Shown: in pieces, positions 44,699 to 53,121 of the stretch
Layout of the letters: the number at the start of each line of letters is the position of its first letter
Numbering within the stretch: the stretch's first letter is position 1
Source of the DNA: CBDBZX01 sp965213645
GTDB lineage: Bacteria > Deinococcota > Deinococci > Deinococcales > Trueperaceae
DNA: 64,000 nucleotides
Assembly: GCA_965213645.1 (NCBI GenBank)
Contig: CBDBZX010000010.1
Location: 151,070 to 215,069 of the forward strand
Direction of reading: 5' to 3'
Program-made: the position numbers and the translations under genes
Notes under the pieces: model-generated
The model's database searches: none
What the model was told of the DNA's origin: nothing
What the model saw: only the letters and a program-made list of their open reading frames with translations

Positions 44699-45637
44699 GT
44701 GGCTGAGGCTCTCAAAACGGCGCTTTTCATCGGGCTGATGCTCGAGCTTGGAGCGGGCATCTTTTCGCGCTACGTCGGTTCTGGTTTGACTGGGAAACCT
44801 GGGGATATTGGGAAGAGGGTGGACCTGGGCCTCCACCTCAGCTTAGCGCTAGGCGGTGTTCTCGTCGTCCTGGCTAGCGTTGGAAGTATTTTCCTCGTTC
44901 TCATACAGCTTGCTGGGCAAATCTATCCCGATATGTTTAGGGAATACCTCCTCTACACCGGACACGGACGCTGGACGCTTTTGCGGCTCGCGCTAGTCAG
45001 CGGATTGCTTGCGCTCGGCTTAGGGCGCAGGCTGCCGTTAGCCTCGGAGCGCACGCTCCACTTAGCTCTGAGTTTTGCCCTGCTCGTCTCGGTGAGCGCT
45101 CTCAGCCACGCGGGGGCGAGTGGCAACCGCGTGCTCCTCTTCGCGGACCTCGGTCATCTCGGCGCGGCAGCGCTCTGGGCGGGCTCGGTGATCGCATTGG
45201 CGCTGCTACCTGTGTGGTCAACAGTGCAGCGGCCTGCGCTTCAGGAGACGCTGAAGCGGGTGTCCGGGGCGGGCCTTTTGAGCGTTGGCTTGCTCTTCGT
45301 GACGGGTCTTTACGCCTCGAGCGTCCACCTCACAAGTTCGGCAGAACTCCTGAGAACGAACTACGGCCTCGCCCTGTTCTGTAAGGTGCTGCTCGTCGCC
45401 CTGATTGTCGGGATTGCAGCGGGCAACCGCTGGTTGTTGCTGCCGCTACTGACCAAGGGTGGCGCACCGGCCCTAAAGCGGACGGTGCGGCTCGAGGCCC
45501 TGCTCCTCGTCGCCACTCTAGCCCTCTCGGGGACGCTCACCTCGCTTGAGCCCGAAGCGGTGGAGCATTTGCACGCACATAGTGGGCACGGTGGGGAAGG
45601 GCTCGAGGTGACGACCTCGGATACCCTTACCGACTAG
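44699..45637 (+). CDS. copD: CopD-family copper transport membrane protein (second copy)
   Basis: About 312 residues, eight hydrophobic segments, parallel to the first CopD (LMLELGAGIFSRYVG, LSHAGASGNRVLLFADLGHLGAAALWAGSV, VTGLYASSVHL...YGLALFCKVLLVALIVGIAAGNRW). The C-terminal tail has HLHAHSGHGG, a histidine-rich candidate metal contact. GTG 44699 is the best start before AEALKTALFIG; the frame is open further upstream into the previous gene. Confidence 0.88.
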   Translation: MAEALKTALFIGLMLELGAGIFSRYVGSGLTGKPGDIGKRVDLGLHLSLALGGVLVVLASVGSIFLVLIQLAGQIYPDMFREYLLYTGHGRWTLLRLALVSGLLALGLGRRLPLASERTLHLALSFALLVSVSALSHAGASGNRVLLFADLGHLGAAALWAGSVIALALLPVWSTVQRPALQETLKRVSGAGLLSVGLLFVTGLYASSVHLTSSAELLRTNYGLALFCKVLLVALIVGIAAGNRWLLLPLLTKGGAPALKRTVRLEALLLVATLALSGTLTSLEPEAVEHLHAHSGHGGEGLEVTTSDTLTD

Positions 45638-45694
45638 AGCATAACGACAAACGCCACCGCCTCAACACATGCGAGACTTGGTAGGGTAATAACG

Positions 45695-46384
45695 ATGTTC
45701 GCCCATCCTTTTCAAATTGTGATGCCCTTAGGATTGCTCGGCCTCGCACTACTCCCAACCGCCTTCGCCCAAGCCCTCCCTGAATGCCGCTACGACGACC
45801 TCTTAACCGAGCACCAAGCGTACGCCGACTGGCCCCTCACCCTGCTCGATACCGTGTACAAACTCCCTGAGGCTTACGCTCCCCAAGACCTCGTCCCGGT
45901 AACGGAAGCGGGGCTCTCTGCTGAGATTCAGGTGCGACGCTTCCTCATAGACGACCTCCGCGCACTCGTTCAGGCAGCAGCGGATGCAGGCCATCCCCTC
46001 GCCGCGCAGTCGGCGTACCGCTCGTACGCCTACCAAGCGGGAACCTTTAACTACTGGGTGACGCAACAAGGACGCGAGGACGCGCTGAAGATGAGCGCGA
46101 GGGCGGGGCACTCCGAGCATCAACTCGGCACCACGCTGGACTTTCGCAGCGCCGACGGGCCGCCCGCCTGGGAGTTGGACGACTGGGCGCAGATGCCTGC
46201 GGGCGCGTGGCTGGCGGAGAACGCCTGGCGCTACGGCTTTGTGATGAGCTATCCGAAAGGCGAAGCGGAAGTAGTCTGCTACACCTACGAGCCCTGGCAC
46301 TACCGCTACATGGGGCGAGAGGGTGCTAAAGCGGTGCGTGAAAGCGGACTGACGCTTAGAGAGTGGTTGTGGCAGCGTCAATAA
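45695..46384 (+). CDS. D-alanyl-D-alanine carboxypeptidase, VanY type (M15)
   Basis: 229 residues, exported (signal ends near TAFAQA). SAYRSYAYQAGTF, the zinc motif SEHQLGTTLDF (SxHxxGxxxD) and EPWHYRY (second histidine) are complete. Trims pentapeptide ends of peptidoglycan. TAGGGT lies seven bases before the ATG. Its link to the copper genes is by position only. Confidence 0.88.
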   Translation: MFAHPFQIVMPLGLLGLALLPTAFAQALPECRYDDLLTEHQAYADWPLTLLDTVYKLPEAYAPQDLVPVTEAGLSAEIQVRRFLIDDLRALVQAAADAGHPLAAQSAYRSYAYQAGTFNYWVTQQGREDALKMSARAGHSEHQLGTTLDFRSADGPPAWELDDWAQMPAGAWLAENAWRYGFVMSYPKGEAEVVCYTYEPWHYRYMGREGAKAVRESGLTLREWLWQRQ

Positions 46385-46453
46385 GTGAGATGAATCGGGC
46401 TATGAGGTTGCCCAGTATAGTTCTGGCTTTCAAGAGCAGCGATATGCTGAGTT

Positions 46454-47005
46454 ATGCGTTTCTTTAGACCCCTTTTCGTGCTCTTTCTGCTTGTCGGCGG
46501 AACGGTGCTCGCCCACGCGACGCTGGTGTTGGGGACGGTCTCGAGCACCCCCGCCACCCCACAACCCGGTGAGGACTTCACGCTCAGCTTGACCCTGGAA
46601 GACCCCATGGGCGTATCCGTTGAAGACGCTGTCGTTTACGCCGAGTTTCGTCCGCTTGGGAGTACGCTCGAGGCCGAGCCCGTGCGCAACGTTCAACTGG
46701 AAGAGACCACGCCGGGCACCTACGCGGCGACGCTGAGTTTGCCCGGCGCGGGCGAATGGAACCTCTTCTTGCGCGACCAAACCTTTCGCCAAGAGGAAGC
46801 CACCGCCAATCTGACCTTTAACGTCGGTAACAACGTCAGCAGTGCGCCTCCGTCTCAGTCCTTTGTCTTTCCGCCGACGGCTACGGCTCCCTCGAGCATC
46901 TGGACGTGGCTAGGGTGGCTCATCGGTTTACCTATCATCGCTGCTGTCGTTGTCACCGTGCTCGTGCTGACCGGGGGCAACAAGGAGCCGCAAGGTGCTT
47001 CTTAG
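46454..47005 (+). CDS. FixH-like exported protein with C-terminal membrane helix
   Basis: 183 residues. Signal peptide ending VLAHA, with mature start near ATLVLGTVSSTPATPQPGEDFTLSLTL, a FixH/YtkA-like Ig domain (residues 25-130) ending ANLTFNVG, a Pro/Ser linker, then a transmembrane helix (WLGWLIGLPIIAAVVVTVLVL) and a short basic tail. Likely a periplasmic domain anchored at the C-terminus. It may belong functionally with the upstream copper cluster. Confidence 0.7.
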   Translation: MRFFRPLFVLFLLVGGTVLAHATLVLGTVSSTPATPQPGEDFTLSLTLEDPMGVSVEDAVVYAEFRPLGSTLEAEPVRNVQLEETTPGTYAATLSLPGAGEWNLFLRDQTFRQEEATANLTFNVGNNVSSAPPSQSFVFPPTATAPSSIWTWLGWLIGLPIIAAVVVTVLVLTGGNKEPQGAS

Positions 47006-47054
47006 TCACTGTGTCTATACTCGTGCTCACGCGCTCAGGGTGACATTACGATAA

Positions 47055-47786
47055 GTGAGTATTTTAGAGCAAACCTCCGGCACGATTGTCAACGTCTTGA
47101 CCGTCCTCATCGGCTCAGGGCTAGGACTCTTGCTGCGCGGACGTTTGCCGCAAAAAATCGTGAACGTCGTGATGCAAGCCATCGGCCTAACGACGCTGCT
47201 GATCGGCATTTTGAACGCGACGGACTTGACCCGCGTCGAGACGCCGCCCGGTATTATCATCGGGCTGATTGCGCTGGCGTTAGGTGGTGCGTTGGGGGAA
47301 TGGTGGGGGCTCGAAGAAGCCTTGGAGGGTTTGGGCGAACGCCTCAAAGCGCGGTTTCAGGGGCAAGGGCGCTTTACCGAGGGCTTCGTCGCGGCGAGCT
47401 TGCTCTTTTGTGTGGGACCGTTGACGCTCATCGGCAGCATTCAAAACGGTCTCGCGGGCGACGCTTCTTTCTTACTGCTCAAGTCCACGTTAGACGGCTT
47501 CGCCTCCCTAGCGCTCTCCGCTACGTTCGGCTTCGGCGTTATCTTCTCCGTCGCTGTTATCGCCGTCTATCAGGGCGCACTTTCACTCGGCGCAGGGCTC
47601 TTCGCCAACCTCATCACCGACCCGAGTACGGACCCGAGGGTCCTCTTAGTGAATGGCGTCGGCGGGCTGATGATTATGGGTTTAGGCTTCGGACTCTTAG
47701 ACATTAAGAAGCTGCGCGTGGCGAGTTTGCTGCCCGCTTTGGTACTCGTCGTGGCGCTCTACTACGTGGGCTTGCTGTTCTACTAA
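47055..47786 (+). CDS. DUF554 family membrane protein
   Basis: 243 residues, six to seven hydrophobic segments, GTG start. GTIVNVLTVLIGSGLGLLLRGRLP, ALGGALGEWWGLEEALEGLGERLK, FVAASLLFCVGPLTLIGSIQNGLAGD and LLKSTLDGFASLALSATFGFGV are the YdfK/DUF554 signature blocks. Transport function is suspected in the family but unproved. A convergent hairpin follows. Confidence 0.9.
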   Translation: MSILEQTSGTIVNVLTVLIGSGLGLLLRGRLPQKIVNVVMQAIGLTTLLIGILNATDLTRVETPPGIIIGLIALALGGALGEWWGLEEALEGLGERLKARFQGQGRFTEGFVAASLLFCVGPLTLIGSIQNGLAGDASFLLLKSTLDGFASLALSATFGFGVIFSVAVIAVYQGALSLGAGLFANLITDPSTDPRVLLVNGVGGLMIMGLGFGLLDIKKLRVASLLPALVLVVALYYVGLLFY

Positions 47787-47859
47787 AATATTCCGAAGCA
47801 GCTTCATGCTAGGGGTTTAATCGAGTCTAGCTTGCCAGTCTTGAGAACGAAGTAGCGTG

Positions 47860-47888
47860 GTAGGGGTGGGTTTCAAACCCACCCCTAC
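47860..47888. terminator. bidirectional palindromic terminator
   Basis: GTAGGGGTGGGTT and AACCCACCCCTAC are perfectly complementary around TCA, between the convergent DUF554 and sulfotransferase genes. Confidence 0.65.
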
Positions 47889-47917
47889 GAAGCAGCGCAG
47901 CTCCCCCAATCTCACGA

Positions 47918-48589
47918 TTACCCCGCCGCTTGCGCCCTTGGTTCCTGAATCATCTTGATAACCCGCTCCTTAAAACTCTCCCTATCATTAAGATGTGGAA
48001 AGGGCTCGTCTGTTGGAACGCTCACGTTGAGAAATTGTCCCAACGGTTCCCAGCCTTCCTTGACGCTATAGACGAGCAGCTTTTCAGGCGGCACGGTGCG
48101 TTTAACCTCTTCGATATGGGTGTTGAAGACCTCTATAGCATACGCTTTATCTTCAAATCTACCGTTAAAAGTGTGCTCCCAAAGGAGCGTTTTGACCATT
48201 TTGATAAAAGGGCGCATCGGCTCTGGCAGCGTTTCCTGGCTCATCTGATTACTCTGGTAGATGGTCGCCTGGGCGCTTGCATACCAAGACTCAGGGTCTC
48301 TCACCGTGAGGAGCACCTTGGCGTCCGGGTAGGTCGTCATGAGTTCCTTGTAAAAGGTGCACCCAGGCCAGTCGAGCGTCGCTTTGTAGCCCTCAAACGC
48401 TGTGGTGAAGTCGGTGGGCTCACCCTCGGCTTGATTCTGAGCGGCTGTTTGCCAAAAGGTCGCGTCGCTCGGGGTCTCGATGACCTCGAACATGTGATAG
48501 CACTTGTTAAAACCGAGCCTTTCGAGCGCAACTTTAAGCGACGTCGTTCCCGTACGTCCAAACCCAGCCCCAATCACCTCTACCGACAT
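47918..48589 (-). CDS. sulfotransferase-family protein
   Basis: About 223 residues. VIGAGFGRTGTTSLKVAL is the 5'-phosphosulfate-binding P-loop of PAPS sulfotransferases; VLLTVRDPESWYASA is the 3'-phosphate-binding segment. It resembles the short NAD-dependent-epimerase-adjacent 'sulfotransferase family' often seen in bacteria; the acceptor is unknown. ATG 48589 has GGGAG upstream; the longer frame to 48622 is less likely. Confidence 0.85.
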   Translation of the reverse strand: MSVEVIGAGFGRTGTTSLKVALERLGFNKCYHMFEVIETPSDATFWQTAAQNQAEGEPTDFTTAFEGYKATLDWPGCTFYKELMTTYPDAKVLLTVRDPESWYASAQATIYQSNQMSQETLPEPMRPFIKMVKTLLWEHTFNGRFEDKAYAIEVFNTHIEEVKRTVPPEKLLVYSVKEGWEPLGQFLNVSVPTDEPFPHLNDRESFKERVIKMIQEPRAQAAG

Positions 48590-48829
48590 AAAACTCCCAA
48601 CTCCGACTGCCCCGTTGTGCATTATTGGGGTCGTTGATGAGGATGTGCTTAGAGGTCTGATGAGGTTTTGTAGGTTTGTGCAGATTTCTGTTATCGAGGC
48701 TTGTTCTCGGTAAGAGCCTCTATACTAGAGGCACAAGGTCTGACATCGGTGGGAGGTGTTAATTCGGCGCAGTGGTCGTGCGGGAGATTCCTAAGGGGCA
48801 CAGTAACGAGTCGGATAGTAGCGCTATTT

Positions 48830-48928
48830 GGAACCATGCAGAGGTCAAACAAGGGGTTGCAACCCCTTGTTCATAACACAAACGGCAAAAAGCGTACACC
48901 AGCACTCGACTTAAAACTACTGCCACGA
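48830..48928. repeat. dispersed repeat with 24-bp palindrome, copy 2
   Basis: Second copy of the element at 9749-9848; the palindrome is 48848-48871 (arms AACAAGGGGTTG). Flanks match over about 100 bases with scattered substitutions. Confidence 0.8.
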
Positions 48929-48962
48929 GTTGAAAGCCTCCCCTAACTTGTATACTAAAGCT

Positions 48963-49514
48963 ATGTCTCGCTCCGCTGAACCTCTTAGGCTCGTGTCGCC
49001 ACAGGCGTATCTAGCGTTTGAGGAAGCCTCACCAGAACGTCATGAGTATGTGGACGGCGTGATTCACGCTTTGCCTGGTGAAACGTTAAGACATAATCAA
49101 ATTGCGGGCAGGCTTTACGCGACGCTACTTTCGCACGCTGACGAAAGAGGCTGCCGTATCGCCTTCGAGGGCGTCAAGCTCTGGATTCCTAGCCTCAACC
49201 GCTACTACTACCCGGATGTGATGGTGCTCTGCGACCCACGCGACACGGACGACAAAATCTTCCAGTATCCCTGCTTCATCGCGGAGGTTTTCTCCCCGGG
49301 TACTGAAGCGACGGACAGGCGCGAAAAGTTACAAGCGTATCGGATGGTTGAAACCTTACAAGGCTACCTCATGGTTGATCCTAAAAGTAACGCCGCCGAA
49401 TATGTGAAGCGCACGCCGCAGGGATGGCGCACGTATGCGTTAGAAGATGGCTCCTTTGAGGTGGACTGCCTGGCAGCTTCGGTAGAGGTTCAATCTCTTT
49501 TTGAGGGTGTGTGA
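48963..49514 (+). CDS. Uma2-family (DUF820) endonuclease-like protein
   Basis: 183 residues. The PD-(D/E)xK-type core is visible: HEYVDGVIHALPGET, RYYYPDVMVLCDP (Asp), CFIAEVFSPGTEATDRREKLQAY (E..K) and LQGYLMVDP. The family is abundant and mostly uncharacterised. TATACT lies six bases before ATG 48963. Its TGA overlaps the GTG of the sulfotransferase gene that follows. Confidence 0.88.
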   Translation: MSRSAEPLRLVSPQAYLAFEEASPERHEYVDGVIHALPGETLRHNQIAGRLYATLLSHADERGCRIAFEGVKLWIPSLNRYYYPDVMVLCDPRDTDDKIFQYPCFIAEVFSPGTEATDRREKLQAYRMVETLQGYLMVDPKSNAAEYVKRTPQGWRTYALEDGSFEVDCLAASVEVQSLFEGV

Positions 49515-50773
49515 GGATGGCTCGAGCTGACAAACCTATTAAAACGGGTCTGACCTTTGAGGCGTATCTCGAGTTCGAACACAGGGTGAGTGGTTTGGCT
49601 CAAAGAGGTATAGTCGCTCAATATGGACTGGTCATGCTAAAAGACGCGAAGCTGAGCCTAGACGTTGACGCTTTAGAGGCTACTGCTGTGAAGAACGTAG
49701 GTGTCTCAGACTTCGGCGCACCCTACTACCGCGACGGGCTTACGCAGTTTCTCACCTCTATTCAAGAGGACGCCAACCTCAACACTTATGGGAAGATGGT
49801 CGTGAGCCGCTTGTTATTAAATGGGCTCGAGAACCGCCTCGCTTTTATAAACGCACGGGAGACCTCACTGGAGCTTTTTGCAGATACGCTGCACCCTCCG
49901 CTTATCGTTATGGGGCTACCGCGTACCGGCACAACCCACCTGCATAGGCTCCTCGCAACGGATTCACGCCACCGCGCCGCGCCCTTTTGGGAAGTGGTCT
50001 CGCCGCTACCCAGTGACCCCCAAGACACCCCCGAGCGCCGCGAGCAAAAGGCGAGCGAATTCTTAGACCTACTCGGCTGGTCAGACCCGAGCGTCGCCCA
50101 TCACGTTGCCGCTGATCTGCCCGAAGAGTGCCGTTACATGCTGTTACAGACTTTCGAGAGTTCGCTTCTTTGGGATGTGGCGTCGGTGTATGGCTATCTC
50201 GAGTGGTACAAAGCCCAAGACAGACGAGAGAAGTACCGGGAGTACGCCGACCTCTTGAAAGTTTTGCAGCAGCGTCAACCTGAGAAGAGGTTGGTCCTCA
50301 AGGAACCCGCACATACGGACGCTTTAGATGCACTGCTCGAGGCTGTCCCGAACGCCCTCATCGTCCAGACCCACAGAGACCCCGAAGACCAGTGCGCAAG
50401 CTGGTGCAGCCTCAACCACAAAACGCGGCAAATCGGGACGGATGCCCTAGAACGCGCACCGGGAACGAAAGCAAACTTAGACCTTTTAGAAACGATGATT
50501 GCACGAAATATGCAGGCGAGAGAGCGCTATCCCGGGCGTGTTTACGATGTTCGCTATACGGATTTGGTCAACGAGCCGATAGAAGTGGTGAAAGGGATTT
50601 ATGGGCATTACGGGCTCGAGTACACCTCTGAGCTAAGCGACTCGCTAGAGCGTTACGTTGAGGAGAATCCGCAGCACAAACACGGCAAACACAAATACAG
50701 CTTAGAAGACTTTGGGCTTAGCGCTAAAGATATTCAGCGGCGCTTTGGGGATTACGCGGCGGAGTTTGTGTAG
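49511..50773 (+). CDS. sulfotransferase-family protein (long form)
   Basis: 420 residues. LIVMGLPRTGTTHLHRLLATD is the PAPS 5'-phosphosulfate loop (near residue 136), NALIVQTHRDPEDQCASWCSL the 3'-phosphate loop, and YDVRYTDLVNEPIEVVKGIYGHYG a conserved late segment. This long class acts on unknown small acceptors in bacteria. GTG 49511 overlaps the Uma2 stop (GTGA); ATG 49517 is an alternative. Confidence 0.85.
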   Translation: MRMARADKPIKTGLTFEAYLEFEHRVSGLAQRGIVAQYGLVMLKDAKLSLDVDALEATAVKNVGVSDFGAPYYRDGLTQFLTSIQEDANLNTYGKMVVSRLLLNGLENRLAFINARETSLELFADTLHPPLIVMGLPRTGTTHLHRLLATDSRHRAAPFWEVVSPLPSDPQDTPERREQKASEFLDLLGWSDPSVAHHVAADLPEECRYMLLQTFESSLLWDVASVYGYLEWYKAQDRREKYREYADLLKVLQQRQPEKRLVLKEPAHTDALDALLEAVPNALIVQTHRDPEDQCASWCSLNHKTRQIGTDALERAPGTKANLDLLETMIARNMQARERYPGRVYDVRYTDLVNEPIEVVKGIYGHYGLEYTSELSDSLERYVEENPQHKHGKHKYSLEDFGLSAKDIQRRFGDYAAEFV

Positions 50774-50923
50774 AAGAGCATGTCAGCTATTCAGCCTGTC
50801 AGGGTTTTCTTACTAGCTGATAGGCTGACCAGCTCACGAGACCTCGAGCAACGAGCAAAACATTGAGTTCGCGCCGTCTACGACTTTAGTAATCAAACAC
50901 ACATCCCTCTTAAAAAAATGTTA

Positions 50924-51106
50924 TATACTTTTCTTACCACAGAAAGGAGGTGGTCCGAATTTTACAAAATGACATGACCAGTGGAGGTACCCGCCGAGGG
51001 TAACTGACCATGTCCCGGACTGAGGGACTTTCGTTAAGAGTTGTTTATCCTCAGTACCAGGCGGGCACCGACAGCCTCGAGATCGTCTCGAGGCTGTTTC
51101 TTTTTG
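50924..51106 (+). ncRNA. candidate structured small RNA with anti-16S-tail 5' end
   Basis: A stand-alone unit: TATACT (50924-50929), then AGAAAGGAGGTGGTCC (50941-50956), which matches the complement of the usual bacterial 16S 3' tail at 15 of 16 bases, then nested stems GTCCG/CGGAC (50953-50957, 51016-51020), GACATG/CATGTC (50971-50976, 51009-51014), AGT/ACT and TACCC/GGGTA (50988-50992, 50998-51002) closed by loop GCCGA. A second hairpin CTGAGG/CCTCAG and a strong terminator complete it. No start codon lies at Shine-Dalgarno distance, and the next gene is convergent, so it is not a leader. No known RNA family recognised. Confidence 0.55.
51071..51106 (+). terminator. strong intrinsic terminator
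   Basis: ACAGCCTCGAGA (51071-51082) pairs perfectly with TCTCGAGGCTGT (51086-51097) around TCG and is followed by TTCTTTTTG. It ends the small-RNA candidate; the convergent acetyltransferase gene ends at 51216. Confidence 0.92.
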
Positions 51107-51215
51107 TTTAGCGGTGTACCACGTTTTGCGTATGGCGTTGCATCCATGTTCATTGAACAGGGAACTCAGTCTCTGTATGGACGCAAAACGGGACACCTTA
51201 GACTTCGCTATGTTC

Positions 51216-51665
51216 CTAAACAGCTAAGTTGTAGGTGTAAAACGACGTATCTTTCTCCCACCCGAGCGCCTCATAGAGCGCTTGGGCTTTTTCATTGCTG
51301 ACTTCGGTTGTGAGCGTGAGCCGCGCCGCGCCCGCCTCCTTGCCAAAATTCGCCGCTTGCTCCATGAGCGCCTTTGCCACGCCACTGCGCCGCGCATGTT
51401 GCGCTACGAAGAGGTCGTTCAAAATCCATATCTGCGCCATAGAGACGGACGAAAAGGTTGGATAAAGCTGCGTAAAGCCTGCGGGCTTGCCCTCTAAAAA
51501 CGCGATGAAGACAACGGAATCACCTTGCGTGAGGCGTTCTCGCAAAAATGCCTTTGCCCCTGAGAGGTCAGGGGCTTGGCGGTAAAACTGCCTGTAAGCG
51601 TCGAAGAGGTCGGCGAGTTCGTCCAAGTGTTGGAGTCCGGCTTGAACGACTTTAAGCTCAGCCAC
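51216..51665 (-). CDS. GNAT-family N-acetyltransferase
   Basis: 149 residues. DLFDAYRQFYRQ, FLEGKPAGFTQLYPTFSS, and the acetyl-CoA loop LFVAQHARRSGVAKALMEQA (Q/RxxGxA) with LTTEVSNEKAQALYEALGW are typical of the fold. Substrate unknown. The GTG start overlaps the end of bioY, so both are probably co-transcribed. Confidence 0.88.
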   Translation of the reverse strand: MAELKVVQAGLQHLDELADLFDAYRQFYRQAPDLSGAKAFLRERLTQGDSVVFIAFLEGKPAGFTQLYPTFSSVSMAQIWILNDLFVAQHARRSGVAKALMEQAANFGKEAGAARLTLTTEVSNEKAQALYEALGWEKDTSFYTYNLAV

Positions 51666-52248
51666 GCTTATTTTGTTGTCCTAAAAAGTGCCAGGCGGCG
51701 GGCAGGAGGCTCGAGGCCAAAAGTAGTTTAAGCACGTCACCGGGGATAAAGGGGTAAAGTCCGGCTTGCAAGGTTGCCTGAGCGCTGGGCATAAGCTGTG
51801 AAAGCCACAAAAGCCCAGAAATGTAAATGACGATGTTCCCTAAAAGCATGGCGAGCGCCGTGGTCGAAAAGCGCTTGTCCCAACCTCTTTGTGCCAAGTA
51901 GCCGACCAAAGCAGCCGCGAGGAGAAAGCCCACGAGGTAGCCTGCCGTTGCCCCCGTGAAGTGCGCCCAACCTGCGCCGCCACCCGAAAAGATACTGAGC
52001 CCAAAGCCGCCTAGCAAGAGGTAGATCACCATCGTCAAGCTGCCGAGCCCGAGCCCATACGCCGCGCCAATAAGAAGCACGCCGAAGGTCTGACCGGTCA
52101 CGGGTACAGGACCAATCATGAATTCAATCTGCGCGAGCAGCGCCATGAGCGCCACGCCGAGCGCGAGTTGCAAGGGGATGCGTAGGGCGTCCTGACGGAT
52201 GGGAATGAGGCGGTGGATGAGGGGACGGTTAAGGGTTTGGCTTGTCAT
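51658..52248 (-). CDS. bioY: biotin transporter BioY (ECF S component)
   Basis: 196 residues, six hydrophobic segments. PVTGQTFGVLLIGAAYGLGLGSLTMVIYLLLGG and FSGGGAGWAHFTGATAGYLVGFLLAAALVGYL are diagnostic BioY blocks. It binds biotin and may work with a general ECF energising module encoded elsewhere. ATG 52248 has AGGAGGT upstream; the frame is open to 52278 without a better site. Confidence 0.93.
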   Translation of the reverse strand: MTSQTLNRPLIHRLIPIRQDALRIPLQLALGVALMALLAQIEFMIGPVPVTGQTFGVLLIGAAYGLGLGSLTMVIYLLLGGFGLSIFSGGGAGWAHFTGATAGYLVGFLLAAALVGYLAQRGWDKRFSTTALAMLLGNIVIYISGLLWLSQLMPSAQATLQAGLYPFIPGDVLKLLLASSLLPAAWHFLGQQNKRG

Positions 52249-52324
52249 AAAAAGACCTCCTAAAGTCTGAATAACCAATAGCGAGGGCTAGTATAACGGA
52301 TGGCTTGAGGAGGTCGCACATTGT

Positions 52325-52437
52325 TTAGCAGGTATCATCTGGTTTGAGACACTCTCACTGTAACAAACACTGTCTACCGCGCACATTATTGGATGATATC
52401 TGCGGCGTTCTGTCTCAGTATGTTTTGGAACTGCTAG
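52325..52437. repeat. foldback element family B, copy 2
   Basis: TTAGCAGGTATCATCTGG at the left, GGATGATATCTGCGGCG inside and TTTTGGAACTGCTAG at the right; about 113 bases, directly comparable with 16439-16554. It lies just upstream of the Nudix gene promoter and created a false N-terminal extension of that frame. Confidence 0.75.
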
Positions 52438-52457
52438 TTGAAGGTAGGCTATTCGTC

Positions 52458-53108
52458 ATGTCTACATTGAAAACGATCTATGAAATTGCTGACGAACTCC
52501 GCGCGGTTGCGTCTCAAGGGTTGCAATACGCGAAAGATGACTACGACAAGGAGAGGTCTGAGCGGGTTTTAGCGCTTAGCTCGAGGCTCATCGCCACCGC
52601 CGAGAGCCGAGATGCGGAAGAGGTCCTAGCGCAGTACGAAGATAACCTCTCGCACGTGTCCCCACTCGTCGGCACGGATGTTGCGATTTTCAAGGAGGAC
52701 CGCTTGCTCCTCATCAAGCGCTACGATACCGGACTTTGGGCCACCCCTGGTGGCGCGTCGGACGTGGGTGAAACGCTCGCGGAAGGTGCGGTGCGTGAGG
52801 CGCGTGAAGAGATAGTCTGTGAGGTTGAGGTAACGCGGCTTCTAGCAGTGTTCGACTCGAGACTCTGGCACAGCCAAGTCAAGGCGCAGCTCTATCACGT
52901 GATGTTTGAGGCAGAAATCGTGAGCGGCACGCCGGAGGCGAGTGCTGAGGCGCTCGAGATTGACTATTTCGCCGAGGATGACCTGCCCCCGCTCCACTAT
53001 GGGCATCGCCATTGGATACCTCTTGTGTTCAAGCTAGCAAGAGGTGAAGTGACCCTGCCCTACTTCGACACACCTGATTCTCCTTACATCCCGAAAGAAT
53101 CAAGCTGA
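52458..53108 (+). CDS. Nudix hydrolase with N-terminal helical domain
   Basis: 216 residues. The Nudix box is GGASDVGETLAEGAVREAREEI (complete GX5EX7REUXEE pattern). Residues 1-60 are helical and resemble the Nudix_N domain found in ADP-ribose or nucleotide-sugar pyrophosphatases. Start ATG 52458 lies seven bases after TAGGCT; upstream codons belong to repeat B. Confidence 0.88.
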   Translation: MSTLKTIYEIADELRAVASQGLQYAKDDYDKERSERVLALSSRLIATAESRDAEEVLAQYEDNLSHVSPLVGTDVAIFKEDRLLLIKRYDTGLWATPGGASDVGETLAEGAVREAREEIVCEVEVTRLLAVFDSRLWHSQVKAQLYHVMFEAEIVSGTPEASAEALEIDYFAEDDLPPLHYGHRHWIPLVFKLARGEVTLPYFDTPDSPYIPKESS

Positions 53109-53121
53109 CTATACTGGGCGC

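Noticed and set aside
50941..50960. Fragment of antisense 16S rRNA
   Set aside because: Only the terminal 16 bases resemble the complement of the 16S tail; the following sequence does not match any rRNA region, so it is treated as a functional anti-tail motif candidate.
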